Assembly: GCA_017523995.1 (NCBI GenBank) | Contig: JAFWUX010000108.1 | Coordinates: 1 to 64,000 of the forward strand | Length of the DNA: 64,000 nucleotides | DNA from: Oscillospiraceae bacterium | GTDB taxonomy: Bacteria; Bacillota_A; Clostridia; Oscillospirales; Ruminococcaceae | Reading direction: 5' to 3' | Made by a program: the position numbers and the translations under genes | In this document: positions 1 through 7,945 of the stretch, one piece after another | How positions within the stretch are numbered: the first letter of the stretch is position 1 | Layout of the letters: each line of letters begins with the position of its first letter | Notes under the pieces: model-generated | What the model was told of the DNA's origin: nothing | What the model saw: the letters and a program-made list of their open reading frames with translations, nothing else | Databases searched by the model: none

Positions 1-78
1 AGAATAGATGCGCAGGATTTTTGTCGTGAGACAAGGCAGAAAGCCGCCGCCTTGCTGACGCAAGGCAAGGATTTCTAA
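1..78 (+). other. possible 3' end of a plus-strand ORF cut by the window edge
   Basis: An open frame enters from the left edge and stops with TAA at 76-78; its last residues read like a charged alpha-helix (…QKAAALLTQGKDF). I do not recognise a family from 25 residues. The following 100 bases carry no gene that I can support. It could equally be non-coding. Confidence 0.2.
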
Positions 79-183
79 CGCAGTATCACGGCAAAAAGAC
101 AAGCAGATATCTTCAAGAGATAGTTGGGACATCAATATATTAGACCGGAATCACGCAGAACCGTTACATTCCATATTCCGGAA

Positions 184-217
184 CGGCAGGGACCTGAAAC
201 AGATCCCTGCCGCTTTT
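184..217. terminator. hairpin terminator, possibly bidirectional
   Basis: Perfect 9-bp stem CGGCAGGGA (184-192) with TCCCTGCCG (204-212) and an 11-nt loop. On the plus strand it is followed by CTTTTCTT; on the minus strand it lies directly behind the stop codon of the cyclophilin gene but is followed by a poorer T tract. Confidence 0.6.
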
Positions 218-218
218 C

Positions 219-890
219 TTATTCCTTCGGCAGGAAATCCTGCATTGTGACCAGCACGCGGTCATGGCCTTCGGAATCCTGCGTGTACATCTCAACCTTG
301 TCCATGACGATCGGAGACTTCGGAACGGAAAGCTCACCCATGCTGCTCATATCAAGACCGACCTTGATAAAGTTGTCAACAACCTCCATGCCCTCGGTCA
401 CCTTGCCGAACGCAGCATATTTGCCGTCGAGATACGGAATGCTGTCATCGGTATAGCAGATGAAGAACTGGCTCGATGCGCTGTCCGGATCGTTCGATCT
501 TGCCATCGAAACAACGCCGCGCGTATGCGAAAGCTGATTGTCAACGCCGTTCTCCTTGAACTCACCCTTGATGTTCTTGTCGCTGCCGCCCATGCCGGTA
601 CCGGTCGGGTCGCCGCCCTGTGCCATGAATCCCTCAATGACGCGGTGGAACACAATGCCGTCATAGAAGCCGTCCTTGACGAGGTTCTCAAAATTCTCGC
701 AGGTGATCGGTGCATATTCCGGATACAGCGTAATCACAAACTGCTTGTCATTCAGCGTAATCTCGGAGGCAGCGCTCTGCTCTGCAACTTCGCCTGCCGG
801 ATCGCTCGTCTGTGTGTTGCCGCAGCCTGCCATACCGGTCATCAGCAGCATCATTGCCGCAGTCAGCAGCGCTCTTTTTCTGATTCTCAT
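219..890 (-). CDS. cyclophilin-type peptidyl-prolyl cis-trans isomerase lipoprotein
   Basis: Catalyses proline isomerisation during folding, here outside the membrane. The 223-residue product has a basic N-terminus, a hydrophobic stretch and a lipobox ending GMAGC at about residue 23, so it should be lipid-anchored on the cell surface. The cyclophilin core follows from about residue 44: FHRVIEGFMAQGGD carries the catalytic Arg and the Gln of the active site, and ASSQFFI and DGKYAAFGKV are family hallmarks. It lies 63 bases behind the DUF2791 ATPase gene on the same strand, so it may be co-transcribed, though a functional link is not implied. Length and motifs are normal for secreted Firmicute cyclophilins. 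Family call is firm; the substrate is unknown. Confidence 0.93.
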   Translation of the reverse strand: MRIRKRALLTAAMMLLMTGMAGCGNTQTSDPAGEVAEQSAASEITLNDKQFVITLYPEYAPITCENFENLVKDGFYDGIVFHRVIEGFMAQGGDPTGTGMGGSDKNIKGEFKENGVDNQLSHTRGVVSMARSNDPDSASSQFFICYTDDSIPYLDGKYAAFGKVTEGMEVVDNFIKVGLDMSSMGELSVPKSPIVMDKVEMYTQDSEGHDRVLVTMQDFLPKE

Positions 891-953
891 GATAAAAACT
901 CCTTTGGTAAATGAAAATATATGGATACGCGGTTTTCCGCGAATCTGGCTGAT

Positions 954-2273
954 TTATACGGTAAACTCCGCATATTCGTCCTCGACGGGCTCCTGCTCCT
1001 CGAGGGCGGTCGGTGCATAGGTGAAGCCTCCGTCGCCGCCGAGCAGACCTGCAACCGTGCTGCCCGGATGCTGCTGCATGATATCCAGCACCTCAATGAA
1101 ATCGCGGATCACCTCGCGCGGGGTCAGGTTGCTGTCCGCGCCGATCCTGCCGTATTCAATCTTGATGAAGGCGTCCATATCCGCCGCGGTGACAATCTGC
1201 TGATAGTCATAGAGCACGGCGTGGATTTCCGCGAGCTTTTCCACAAGGATACGCATTTCTGCGTAGCTCAGCGGCTCCAGACGGATGATCGGGGCATGCA
1301 GATTGTTCTGCCCGTCGCAGTATTTGCCGTCCACCAGACGGGAACGCAGCGCCTCATAGCTGTAGATGCCGCGCCGCGGATCCTCCATGCACTGCGGGGT
1401 TCCGCACATCACAATGCCGAGATACTGCGCCTTGCCCTGCATCGTGTCATTGTACATCGTCAGGATTTTTTCGTAGTTCTTGTCGCGCGAAATGCTCTGC
1501 GGGATTTTATAGAGATTGACAAGCTCATCGACCAGCACGATCAGTCCCTGATAGCCTGCCTGCTTTAAGAACATCGCAAACAGCTTGATGTACTCGTACC
1601 AGTCATCATCGCGGATGCAGATGCTTACGCCGAGCTCGTTTTTCGCCTCGGTCTTGTTCTGATATTCGCCGCGGAACCACTTGATGACCTTCGCTTTCGT
1701 CTCCATATCATCGTTGACGAATGACTTGTAATAAATGCGCAGGAGCGTTGCAAAATCGAAGCCGTGGACAAGGCTGCTCAGCGCATCGACCATCTGATAA
1801 ATCTGCTTTTCGACCTGCTTGTGAAATTCCGGATCGGTCAGCTCAAGCCCGCTCTCCGCCGCGACATTCGTCCGGATGCCGTTGATCCAGCGGTCGAGGA
1901 TCAGTGTCAGCGCGCCGCCGTCGGGCTTTGTTTTGGTCGAAAGATTCTGCATCAGTTCCTTGTAGGTGGCAAGTCCCTGACCGTTCGCGCCCTGCAGTCT
2001 GCGCTCCGGTGAAAGGTCGGCATCGCAGACCGCAAATCCCCTGTCCATTGCGTAATTGCGGACTGTCTGCAGCAGAAAGCTCTTGCCGCTGCCGTATTTG
2101 CCGCTGATGAACCGGAAGGATGCGCCGCCGTCCGCCATGACGCCGATGTCATGCAGCAGCGCTTCGATCTCCTTTTCTCTGCCGACTGCGATATACTGCA
2201 GACCGATGCGCGGAACAACGCCGCCCTGCAGCGCGTGAATCACCGCGCCTGCCATTCGTTTCGGGATATTCAT
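954..2273 (-). CDS. DUF2791/BrxD-like P-loop ATPase
   Basis: A 439-residue cytoplasmic ATP-binding protein of the DUF2791 type, the family that includes BrxD of some BREX phage-defence loci. Walker A is GKYGSGKS at residues 58-65 and Walker B is LIVLVDE at 244-250; an AAA-like C-terminal helical part follows, and the last 20 residues are acidic and probably disordered. The start codon overlaps the stop of the TerB_N gene by 4 bases (ATGA at 2270-2273), so the two are translationally coupled. In related loci known to me, DUF2791 and TerB_N genes tend to sit beside large helicases; none is present in this window. The role is therefore inferred as part of an ATP-driven stress or defence complex, not demonstrated. 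Confidence 0.8.
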   Translation of the reverse strand: MNIPKRMAGAVIHALQGGVVPRIGLQYIAVGREKEIEALLHDIGVMADGGASFRFISGKYGSGKSFLLQTVRNYAMDRGFAVCDADLSPERRLQGANGQGLATYKELMQNLSTKTKPDGGALTLILDRWINGIRTNVAAESGLELTDPEFHKQVEKQIYQMVDALSSLVHGFDFATLLRIYYKSFVNDDMETKAKVIKWFRGEYQNKTEAKNELGVSICIRDDDWYEYIKLFAMFLKQAGYQGLIVLVDELVNLYKIPQSISRDKNYEKILTMYNDTMQGKAQYLGIVMCGTPQCMEDPRRGIYSYEALRSRLVDGKYCDGQNNLHAPIIRLEPLSYAEMRILVEKLAEIHAVLYDYQQIVTAADMDAFIKIEYGRIGADSNLTPREVIRDFIEVLDIMQQHPGSTVAGLLGGDGGFTYAPTALEEQEPVEDEYAEFTV

Positions 2274-3892
2274 GTTTCCAGCATTCCTTTCACATCGTCA
2301 AGATAATCTTCGATCAGCACAGGTGTCTCATCATCCTGCATTTCGATGATCGTGTCACCGAAGCTGTCATAGAGGTTTTCGTTGATCTCATCCGCAAGCA
2401 CCGAGAGCATCTGTCCGGCATCGACAAGCGGCTGATAGGATTCGCCCGTTGCAAGGCAGATCAGCAGAGCCATTGCCGGTGCGCTCAGCGGCAGATCCGG
2501 AATCTCGCTGTCATCCGGATCGTCATCGTCCTCAGGTTCCGGTTCGGCAGCGGGTGCTGCGGGCTCGGTGATCTCGTCCTCAGGGAGCGTCAGCATATCG
2601 GTGGTGTGCTCGGCTGCCTTGCGGATCGCCGCGAGTTCCTCCTCATTGAGCGTGATCACCGGCGCATTTTTGCGCGCCTGCTCCTCGAACCATGCGTCAA
2701 TTGCCTGCCGGATGACTTCTGCATCGCCCTCGGGCAGATCGCCGGGTTTGAGTTTGCCCTTAAAGTTCAGCTTCTCACGCAGAATCGAATCAAAGGTTCG
2801 GAGCAATGCCCCGACTCTGTCCGGATGCGGCGCGGAGCAGAATGTCTCCTTCACCCACTGTCCCTTGTAGCACTGATAGACGCACAGCGGGGACAGCCGG
2901 TAACTGCCGTCCGTCTGCGGCGTGCGGTAGCAGAAGACAGCGCCCTCAAACATGATGTGCTGCTCGCGTTTCTGTTCACCCAGCAGATACGCCGAAAATG
3001 ACTGATTTTTCTGCTCGGCGTAATGCATCAGCATTGCCTGATAAACTGCCTTGAGCAGCTCGGCAACCTTTTCCGGCTCGGCGAGATAGAGTTTGGAATC
3101 CTTGATGTGATACTTTGAAAGCTTGTCCAGCGCAAGCAGCAGCTCCTCCGCCGTGTGGGAGCTGTGGCGCAGAACCGTGATCTCCGCCGCCTCCTTTTCG
3201 TCCTCAAGTCGGTACGGGAGATGATAATATGCGGCGAAATCCGGCATCCAGCGCAGCAGCGATTTTTTCACGGACGGGAACTGCTCTCCGTAATCGTTCA
3301 GCAGATTGCCGAGTGCATCATAGGCGAGCTCCGCCGTAGCAAAACCGATCAGATTCAGAATCTCATATGCATAAAGCAGCAGAAACGCATTCTGTGTCTC
3401 GGGGAGTGCGCCCTGCCGGTAGAGCGTGCGCCATGTGAAATATGCGCGCAGCTCGTTGTCTTTCATATTATAGTACATCGGCGTTGAGCGGCCGCACTGC
3501 ACCTTGTCGAAATACTCATCCGTATAGTGCTCCATGAATTTGCCCTGCTGATAGAACAGGCTTTCCATCGAGCGCGTGCCGTCAAGATTGTTGTATCCTG
3601 AGAGCGTCCGCATCTGCCGGAGCTGCTGCGGCACGGGCGTGAACGCCGCCATCGGATTGGAGAGGATCGACTGGTCGCTGTAAACCTTTGCCGAGTGTGA
3701 AGCCGTACCGGTCTTTCTGCGGTTTGCAGTCTGGGATACGGGACGCTTCGAGGGAGACGCCGGTTTCTTTGCTGCCGGTTTCCTCCGCGCGGATGACGCA
3801 GGTCTGCGCGCTCCGGACGCGGGCAGTTTTTCATCGAGATATGCCTCTCCTGCTGCACGGAACAGCTTTTTCAGTATATTCATCATGCTCAT
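2270..3892 (-). CDS. TerB_N domain protein (possibly with TerB_C)
   Basis: About 540 residues. The first 75 residues are basic and Ala/Pro/Lys-rich (repeated RRPAS/KKPAS-like words), probably disordered. A TerB_N-like domain follows (roughly residues 90-260), recognised by RAYFTWR, the YAYEILNLIG stretch and the LRWMPDFAAYYHL stretch. The C-terminal part (about 300-540) contains an acidic Pro/Glu linker and may hold a TerB_C-like domain. I place the start at the ATG at 3892, 11 bases behind an AAAGGAG site; the longer frame begins with a GTG that overlaps that site. TerB-type modules belong to proposed tellurite/phage stress systems. Coupled to the downstream DUF2791 ATPase by a 4-base overlap. 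Exact function unknown. Confidence 0.75.
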   Translation of the reverse strand: MSMMNILKKLFRAAGEAYLDEKLPASGARRPASSARRKPAAKKPASPSKRPVSQTANRRKTGTASHSAKVYSDQSILSNPMAAFTPVPQQLRQMRTLSGYNNLDGTRSMESLFYQQGKFMEHYTDEYFDKVQCGRSTPMYYNMKDNELRAYFTWRTLYRQGALPETQNAFLLLYAYEILNLIGFATAELAYDALGNLLNDYGEQFPSVKKSLLRWMPDFAAYYHLPYRLEDEKEAAEITVLRHSSHTAEELLLALDKLSKYHIKDSKLYLAEPEKVAELLKAVYQAMLMHYAEQKNQSFSAYLLGEQKREQHIMFEGAVFCYRTPQTDGSYRLSPLCVYQCYKGQWVKETFCSAPHPDRVGALLRTFDSILREKLNFKGKLKPGDLPEGDAEVIRQAIDAWFEEQARKNAPVITLNEEELAAIRKAAEHTTDMLTLPEDEITEPAAPAAEPEPEDDDDPDDSEIPDLPLSAPAMALLICLATGESYQPLVDAGQMLSVLADEINENLYDSFGDTIIEMQDDETPVLIEDYLDDVKGMLET

Positions 3893-3929
3893 GGCAGACC
3901 TGTCTCCTTTCACGCTGATATACTACTTT

Positions 3930-3958
3930 ATTATAGCATATTCTCTGTCAAAACGCAA
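3930..3958 (-). promoter_or_regulatory. probable promoter of the TerB_N-DUF2791 operon
   Basis: Read on the minus strand: TTGCGT (-35, 3953-3958), 17-base spacer, TATAAT (-10, 3930-3935), about 40 bases upstream of the TerB_N start. Confidence 0.55.
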
Positions 3959-3986
3959 TGGGAGAAACGTGAAAAAAGCCTGAAAA

Positions 3987-4284
3987 GATTGATTCATAAA
4001 CACAAGATGAAGATACCAAACACAAAACAGACCTTTAGCAAATTGGAGGCGGGCACTGCCCGCCGCTGCCCACAGTAGATTATAAAAAGATTGATTGATT
4101 CATAAACACAAGATGAAAACAGTAAACACTAAACAGACCTTTAGCAAATCGGAAGCGGGCACTGCCCGCCACTGCCCACAGTAGATTATAAAAAAGTTTG
4201 ATTGATTCATAAACACAAGATGAAGATACCAAACACAAAACAGACCTTTAGCAAATCGGAAGCGGGCACTGCCCGCCACTGCCC
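3987..4284. repeat. three tandem copies of a ~107-bp hairpin-containing repeat
   Basis: Units begin with GATTGATTCATAAACACAAG at 3987, 4093 and 4200. Each holds a conserved CAGACCTTTAGCAAAT block and a perfect hairpin, in copy one GGCGGGC-ACT-GCCCGCC. Copies one and two end in CAGTAGATTATAAAA; the third is cut short at about 4284, where it runs into the promoter of the DUF5131 gene. Copies differ by only a few substitutions. No ORF spans them. They look like an intergenic palindromic repeat family amplified in tandem, not CRISPR, because the units are continuous without unique spacers. Confidence 0.85.
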
Positions 4285-4288
4285 GTGC

Positions 4289-4317
4289 TTGACAAGCGGG
4301 AGCAATTTGATTATACT
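4289..4317 (+). promoter_or_regulatory. consensus promoter of the DUF5131 gene
   Basis: TTGACA (4289-4294), 17 bases, TATACT (4312-4317), followed by the ribosome site AGGAGG at 4333. It begins immediately after the truncated third repeat unit. Confidence 0.85.
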
Positions 4318-4346
4318 ATATATAATCTCAGCAGGAGGTGTTCTCA

Positions 4347-5222
4347 ATGCATGATATCTGGAATCCGTGGCACGGCTGCATCCGCAAGAGCGAGGGCTGC
4401 GACCACTGCTATATGTACTTTCTTGACAAGATGCGCGGCGGCGACGGCTCGCAGATCTACCGCACCAAAGCCGGCTTCAACTATCCGCTGCAGAAAGAAC
4501 GCTCCGGTCAGTATAAAGTCAAAAGCGGCGAGATGATCCGCGTCTGCATGACCTCGGATTTCTTCCTCCAAGAGGCTGATCCTTGGCGTCCCGATGCGTG
4601 GAATATCATCCGCGCAAGAAGCGATGTCATATTCTTCCTGCTGACAAAGCGTCCCGAACGGGTCGCAGAATGTCTGCCGCCGGATTGGGGCGACGGCTGG
4701 GAGAATGTCTTTTTCAACGTATCTGCTGAGAATCAGCGCCGCGCAGATGAACGCATCCCGATTTTGCTGGAGCTGCCGTTCAAGCACAAGGGCGTGATGT
4801 GTGCGCCGTTTATCGGGCGTGTCAGCCTGCGGCAATATCTCAGCTCCGGACAGATCGAGCGCGTGGTCTGCGACGGCGAAAACTATGACGGCGCCCGCCC
4901 CTGCAATTTTGAATGGGTAAAGCTGCTGCGGCAGGAATGCGAGGAGCACGATGTCACATTTGTTTTCTGCGGCACCGGCAGGCGCTTCATCAAGGACAAA
5001 AAGCTCTATCACATTGAGGGCAGCGCGCTCCAGAGCAGACAGGCGCATCTTTCCGGCATGCACTATCAGGGGAAACCGATGCAGTTTCTGCTCTATGATG
5101 ACTTTGGCTATCCGATTGCACCGGAGAAGCTGCATCGGCCGTATTTCCGCGAAAAATGTCAGACCTGCGGCATGCGCACAATCTGCAACGGGTGCGAAAA
5201 CTGCGGAAAATGCGATCCGTGA
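4347..5222 (+). CDS. DUF5131 (phage Gp37/Gp68-like) Cys-rich protein
   Basis: A 291-residue protein of the Gp37/Gp68 family. Its N-terminus has the family signature WNPWHGC followed by GCDHCY, giving a C-x6-C-x2-C cluster (Cys11, Cys18, Cys21) that resembles the iron-sulfur site of radical-SAM enzymes. The C-terminus adds a second dense cysteine set (CQTCG, CNGCENCGKC) that could bind another cluster or zinc. A TIM-barrel-like middle part includes FFLLTKRPERV. Start: ATG 4347, eight bases behind AGGAGG; an in-frame GTG at 4338 overlaps that site and is rejected. It has its own promoter and no partner gene. Homologues occur in phages and bacterial chromosomes; the biochemical role is not established. 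Confidence 0.8.
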   Translation: MHDIWNPWHGCIRKSEGCDHCYMYFLDKMRGGDGSQIYRTKAGFNYPLQKERSGQYKVKSGEMIRVCMTSDFFLQEADPWRPDAWNIIRARSDVIFFLLTKRPERVAECLPPDWGDGWENVFFNVSAENQRRADERIPILLELPFKHKGVMCAPFIGRVSLRQYLSSGQIERVVCDGENYDGARPCNFEWVKLLRQECEEHDVTFVFCGTGRRFIKDKKLYHIEGSALQSRQAHLSGMHYQGKPMQFLLYDDFGYPIAPEKLHRPYFREKCQTCGMRTICNGCENCGKCDP

Positions 5223-5383
5223 TGTGCAGATATCTGTCATCTGTTGCGGTGCAATAAAATATCATTTTTGAATATTTGGACAATATCATCCAAATTTTGC
5301 CGGAAACAATCAGAAAACTGCCGGATATGCATACAAAATCCGCTGCTGAAAACGTCAAAATGCCCTGAGAATCGCAAAACGGC

Positions 5384-5412
5384 TTGACATTATCCGTTAT
5401 TCATGGTATACT
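5384..5412 (+). promoter_or_regulatory. promoter of the sugar dehydratase gene
   Basis: TTGACA (5384-5389), 17-base spacer, TATACT (5407-5412). The next plausible start codon is 358 bases downstream, so the transcript carries a long leader. Confidence 0.8.
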
Positions 5413-5769
5413 GATTTTATAAGAACTTTTTTAAGCATTCTGCGCCGCTGATTCCGCCTTCGTGCATAATATGCGCGACTGCAGCCGCAGATGCATCCGC
5501 ATTTCATATACCCGGAACGCACAATTTCGCTTCTGTATCCAGCACACGGTGCCCGGATGCTCCCGCATTCCGCACCGCAGTTCCCGCATGTGCCATGCAT
5601 ATGCGTGCACAGGTCTCCCAGCCTGTTTCGGTTCATGCTGCCGGCTGAATTCAACACCCCGAATCCATCCGGTTCTGCGTGATCTATGATTATCCGATGC
5701 TGTGCTCCCCTCAATGCACTTCGCAGCATGAGCCGCATCGGGCAGCCGGATGATAAGGGGTCAATGCAT
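5413..5769 (+). other. long 5' leader of unknown function
   Basis: About 350 bases between the promoter and the ribosome site. The sequence is C/T-rich on the plus strand with many CCGCA/GCAT words and no ORF with a ribosome site. There is no clear intrinsic terminator. In Bacilli, exopolysaccharide operons carry antitermination leaders; whether this leader is analogous cannot be told by eye. Confidence 0.4.
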
Positions 5770-7761
5770 ATGAAATCTAAGTTCCAAAAATATGTGGGCA
5801 CATTTTCCACGCGGAAATGCCTGCTCGCAATCGCAGACAGTTTTATTTTAGCAGCATCCGCTCTCATCTCGAACTTTATTCTCTCCCTGGGCGGAACCGG
5901 ACTTCCTTCCGATGCGCTTCTCATACCGCTGGTCATCGGAACCATCTGCTGTTTTGCATTCCTGTTTATCTGGGGTGCCTACAGCAAAATGTGGCGCTAC
6001 TTCCGCAGGAGGGATTATCTCTCCTGCATCCTCGGCGTCCTCTGCGGACTTTCCGCAACGTTCCTGTTCACGCATATCCTTGAAATGAATCTGCCGATCG
6101 CATTCCTTGCACTTTATGCAGCGTGTTCCGTGATCGGCGTCTGTCTGTTCCGGCTTCTGTTCCGCAAAACCTTTATCAAGGTCGCGGAAATCAGCAAGCA
6201 CTCCATGCAGTATAAGCGCACAATGATCATCGGCGGCGGCAAGGCATGTCAGATGCTGCTGACCGAGATCGGGAACGCGAGAAAATCGCCTTATGAAGGC
6301 GACAAGGTCTCGGCACAGTTCCTGCCGGTCTGCATCATCGACGATGACCGTGCCAAAATCGGCAAGGAGGTCATGGGCATCGAGATCGTCGGCACCACTG
6401 CCGATATCGCCGATTTTGCAAAGAAAATGGAGATCGAACAGATCATCTGCGCAATGCCCTCTGCTGCGGAGGAAGACCGCACCAGAGTCCTTAATCTTTG
6501 CTCAAAAACCAATCTGCCCGTTAAGATGGTGCCGTTCATCGGCAGCCTGATTTTCGACGAACAGCATCCCTCGCTGCTCGGTCAGGTTCGCGATATCAAG
6601 GTCGAGGATCTGCTCGGCAGAGAACCCGTCCGCTTTGACAACAAGGAGATCCGCCGCTTTATCAGCGGTAAGGTCTGTATGGTCACCGGCGGCGGCGGTT
6701 CGATCGGCTCGGAGCTTGTCCGGCAGATTGCGAAATATGAACCCAAACAGGTGATCATCGTAGACATCTACGAGAACAACGCCTATGAGATTCAGCAGGA
6801 GCTGCTCATGGAGTACGGCTCCGACTTAAACCTCGTCACGCTGATCGCATCCGTCCGCGATTACTTCCGCATGAATCAGATCTACGAGAAGTACAAGCCG
6901 CAGGTTGTGTTCCACGCAGCCGCACACAAGCATGTGCCGCTGATGGAGGTCTCCCCGATGGAGGCGATCAAGAACAATATCGTCGGCACATTCAATGTCG
7001 CGACACTTGCACAGTTCCATGACGTTGAAAAGTTCGTCATGATCTCCACTGACAAGGCGGTCAATCCGACGAATGTCATGGGTGCCTCCAAGCGCTGCTG
7101 CGAGATGATCGTGCAGTATCTGGCACAGCAGCACGAGGGCAGAACCGAATTTGTTACCACGCGCTTCGGCAATGTACTCGGCTCAAACGGCTCTGTCATT
7201 CCGCTGTTCAAAAAGCAGATCGAGGAGGGCAAGCCGGTCACGGTCACGCATCCCGATGTCATCCGCTATTTTATGACGATTCCGGAGGCTGTTTCGCTCG
7301 TCATGGAGGCGGCGGCAATTGCAAAAGGCGGCGAAATCTTTGTCCTTGATATGGGCAAGCCGGTCCGCATTGTCACACTCGCCGAGAACCTCATCCGCAT
7401 GTACGGCAAGGTGCCCTATAAGGATGTTGAGATCAAATTCGTCGGGCTGCGTCCCGGTGAAAAGATCAAGGAAGAACTGCTCATGGATGAAGAAGGTCTG
7501 CAGAAAACCGCGAACAAGCTCATCTATATCGGCAAGCAGATCGACATCGACATCCAGAAATTCGGCATGGAGCTCGGTGTTCTGCGTGATTCTGCGCAGA
7601 AAAACAATGAGGCAATCGCCGTTGCGGCACTGCATCAGATTGTGCCAACCTTCACAACGCCCGATGCCTATAACCGCAAAGAGCTGGCAAAGAAAAAAGC
7701 AAAGCATGAACGCCGCAATCTCGCGCCGGATGATACGCAGAGCGCACTGGCGGCTGTCTGA
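5770..7761 (+). CDS. membrane-bound NDP-sugar 4,6-dehydratase (PglF/WbpM/CapD-like)
   Basis: Converts UDP-GlcNAc-type sugars to 4-keto-6-deoxy intermediates for capsule, exopolysaccharide or glycan synthesis. Four hydrophobic segments fill roughly residues 15-130, followed by a CoA-binding-like Rossmann part (MIIGGGKAC) and the catalytic extended SDR domain with the nucleotide motif VTGGGGSIGSELV. The active-site stretch TDKAVNPTNVMGASKR carries Lys but Met instead of the usual Tyr, as in PglF-type enzymes. The C-terminal LRPGEKIKEELL is typical. Start: ATG 5770, nine bases behind AAGGGG; the frame is open further upstream but without a ribosome site. 663 residues, normal for the family. Transcribed alone; no glycosyltransferases are adjacent. 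Confidence 0.92.
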   Translation: MKSKFQKYVGTFSTRKCLLAIADSFILAASALISNFILSLGGTGLPSDALLIPLVIGTICCFAFLFIWGAYSKMWRYFRRRDYLSCILGVLCGLSATFLFTHILEMNLPIAFLALYAACSVIGVCLFRLLFRKTFIKVAEISKHSMQYKRTMIIGGGKACQMLLTEIGNARKSPYEGDKVSAQFLPVCIIDDDRAKIGKEVMGIEIVGTTADIADFAKKMEIEQIICAMPSAAEEDRTRVLNLCSKTNLPVKMVPFIGSLIFDEQHPSLLGQVRDIKVEDLLGREPVRFDNKEIRRFISGKVCMVTGGGGSIGSELVRQIAKYEPKQVIIVDIYENNAYEIQQELLMEYGSDLNLVTLIASVRDYFRMNQIYEKYKPQVVFHAAAHKHVPLMEVSPMEAIKNNIVGTFNVATLAQFHDVEKFVMISTDKAVNPTNVMGASKRCCEMIVQYLAQQHEGRTEFVTTRFGNVLGSNGSVIPLFKKQIEEGKPVTVTHPDVIRYFMTIPEAVSLVMEAAAIAKGGEIFVLDMGKPVRIVTLAENLIRMYGKVPYKDVEIKFVGLRPGEKIKEELLMDEEGLQKTANKLIYIGKQIDIDIQKFGMELGVLRDSAQKNNEAIAVAALHQIVPTFTTPDAYNRKELAKKKAKHERRNLAPDDTQSALAAV

Positions 7762-7775
7762 AACATACAACTTTT

Positions 7776-7807
7776 ACAGGAGAGATTCGTTCTCTCCTGT
7801 TTCTTTT
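7776..7807 (+). terminator. intrinsic terminator of the dehydratase gene
   Basis: Perfect 10-bp stem ACAGGAGAGA/TCTCTCCTGT with loop TTCGT, then TTCTTTT. Confidence 0.9.
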
Positions 7808-7848
7808 ACATGCAATTAAGTTTTATTATGAAAAAATATGAAAAATGC

Positions 7849-7877
7849 TTGATTTTTCTGTATACTCCTGCTATAAT
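7849..7877 (+). promoter_or_regulatory. promoter of the LRR-dockerin gene
   Basis: TTGATT (7849-7854), 17 bases, TATAAT (7872-7877); ribosome site AGGAGG at 7932. Confidence 0.8.
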
Positions 7878-7945
7878 GAAAGCAGCAGCGCTTTATAAAC
7901 AATGAGAACGAACATACAAGCTGCAAATCACAGGAGGGGCGAGAA

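Noticed and set aside
3987..4284. Possible CRISPR array
   Set aside because: Units are about 107 bp and continuous, with no unique spacers and no cas genes.
5397..5945. 182-codon minus-strand open frame across the dehydratase leader
   Set aside because: No ribosome site, runs into the dehydratase gene on the other strand, low-complexity Arg/Cys/Ser composition.
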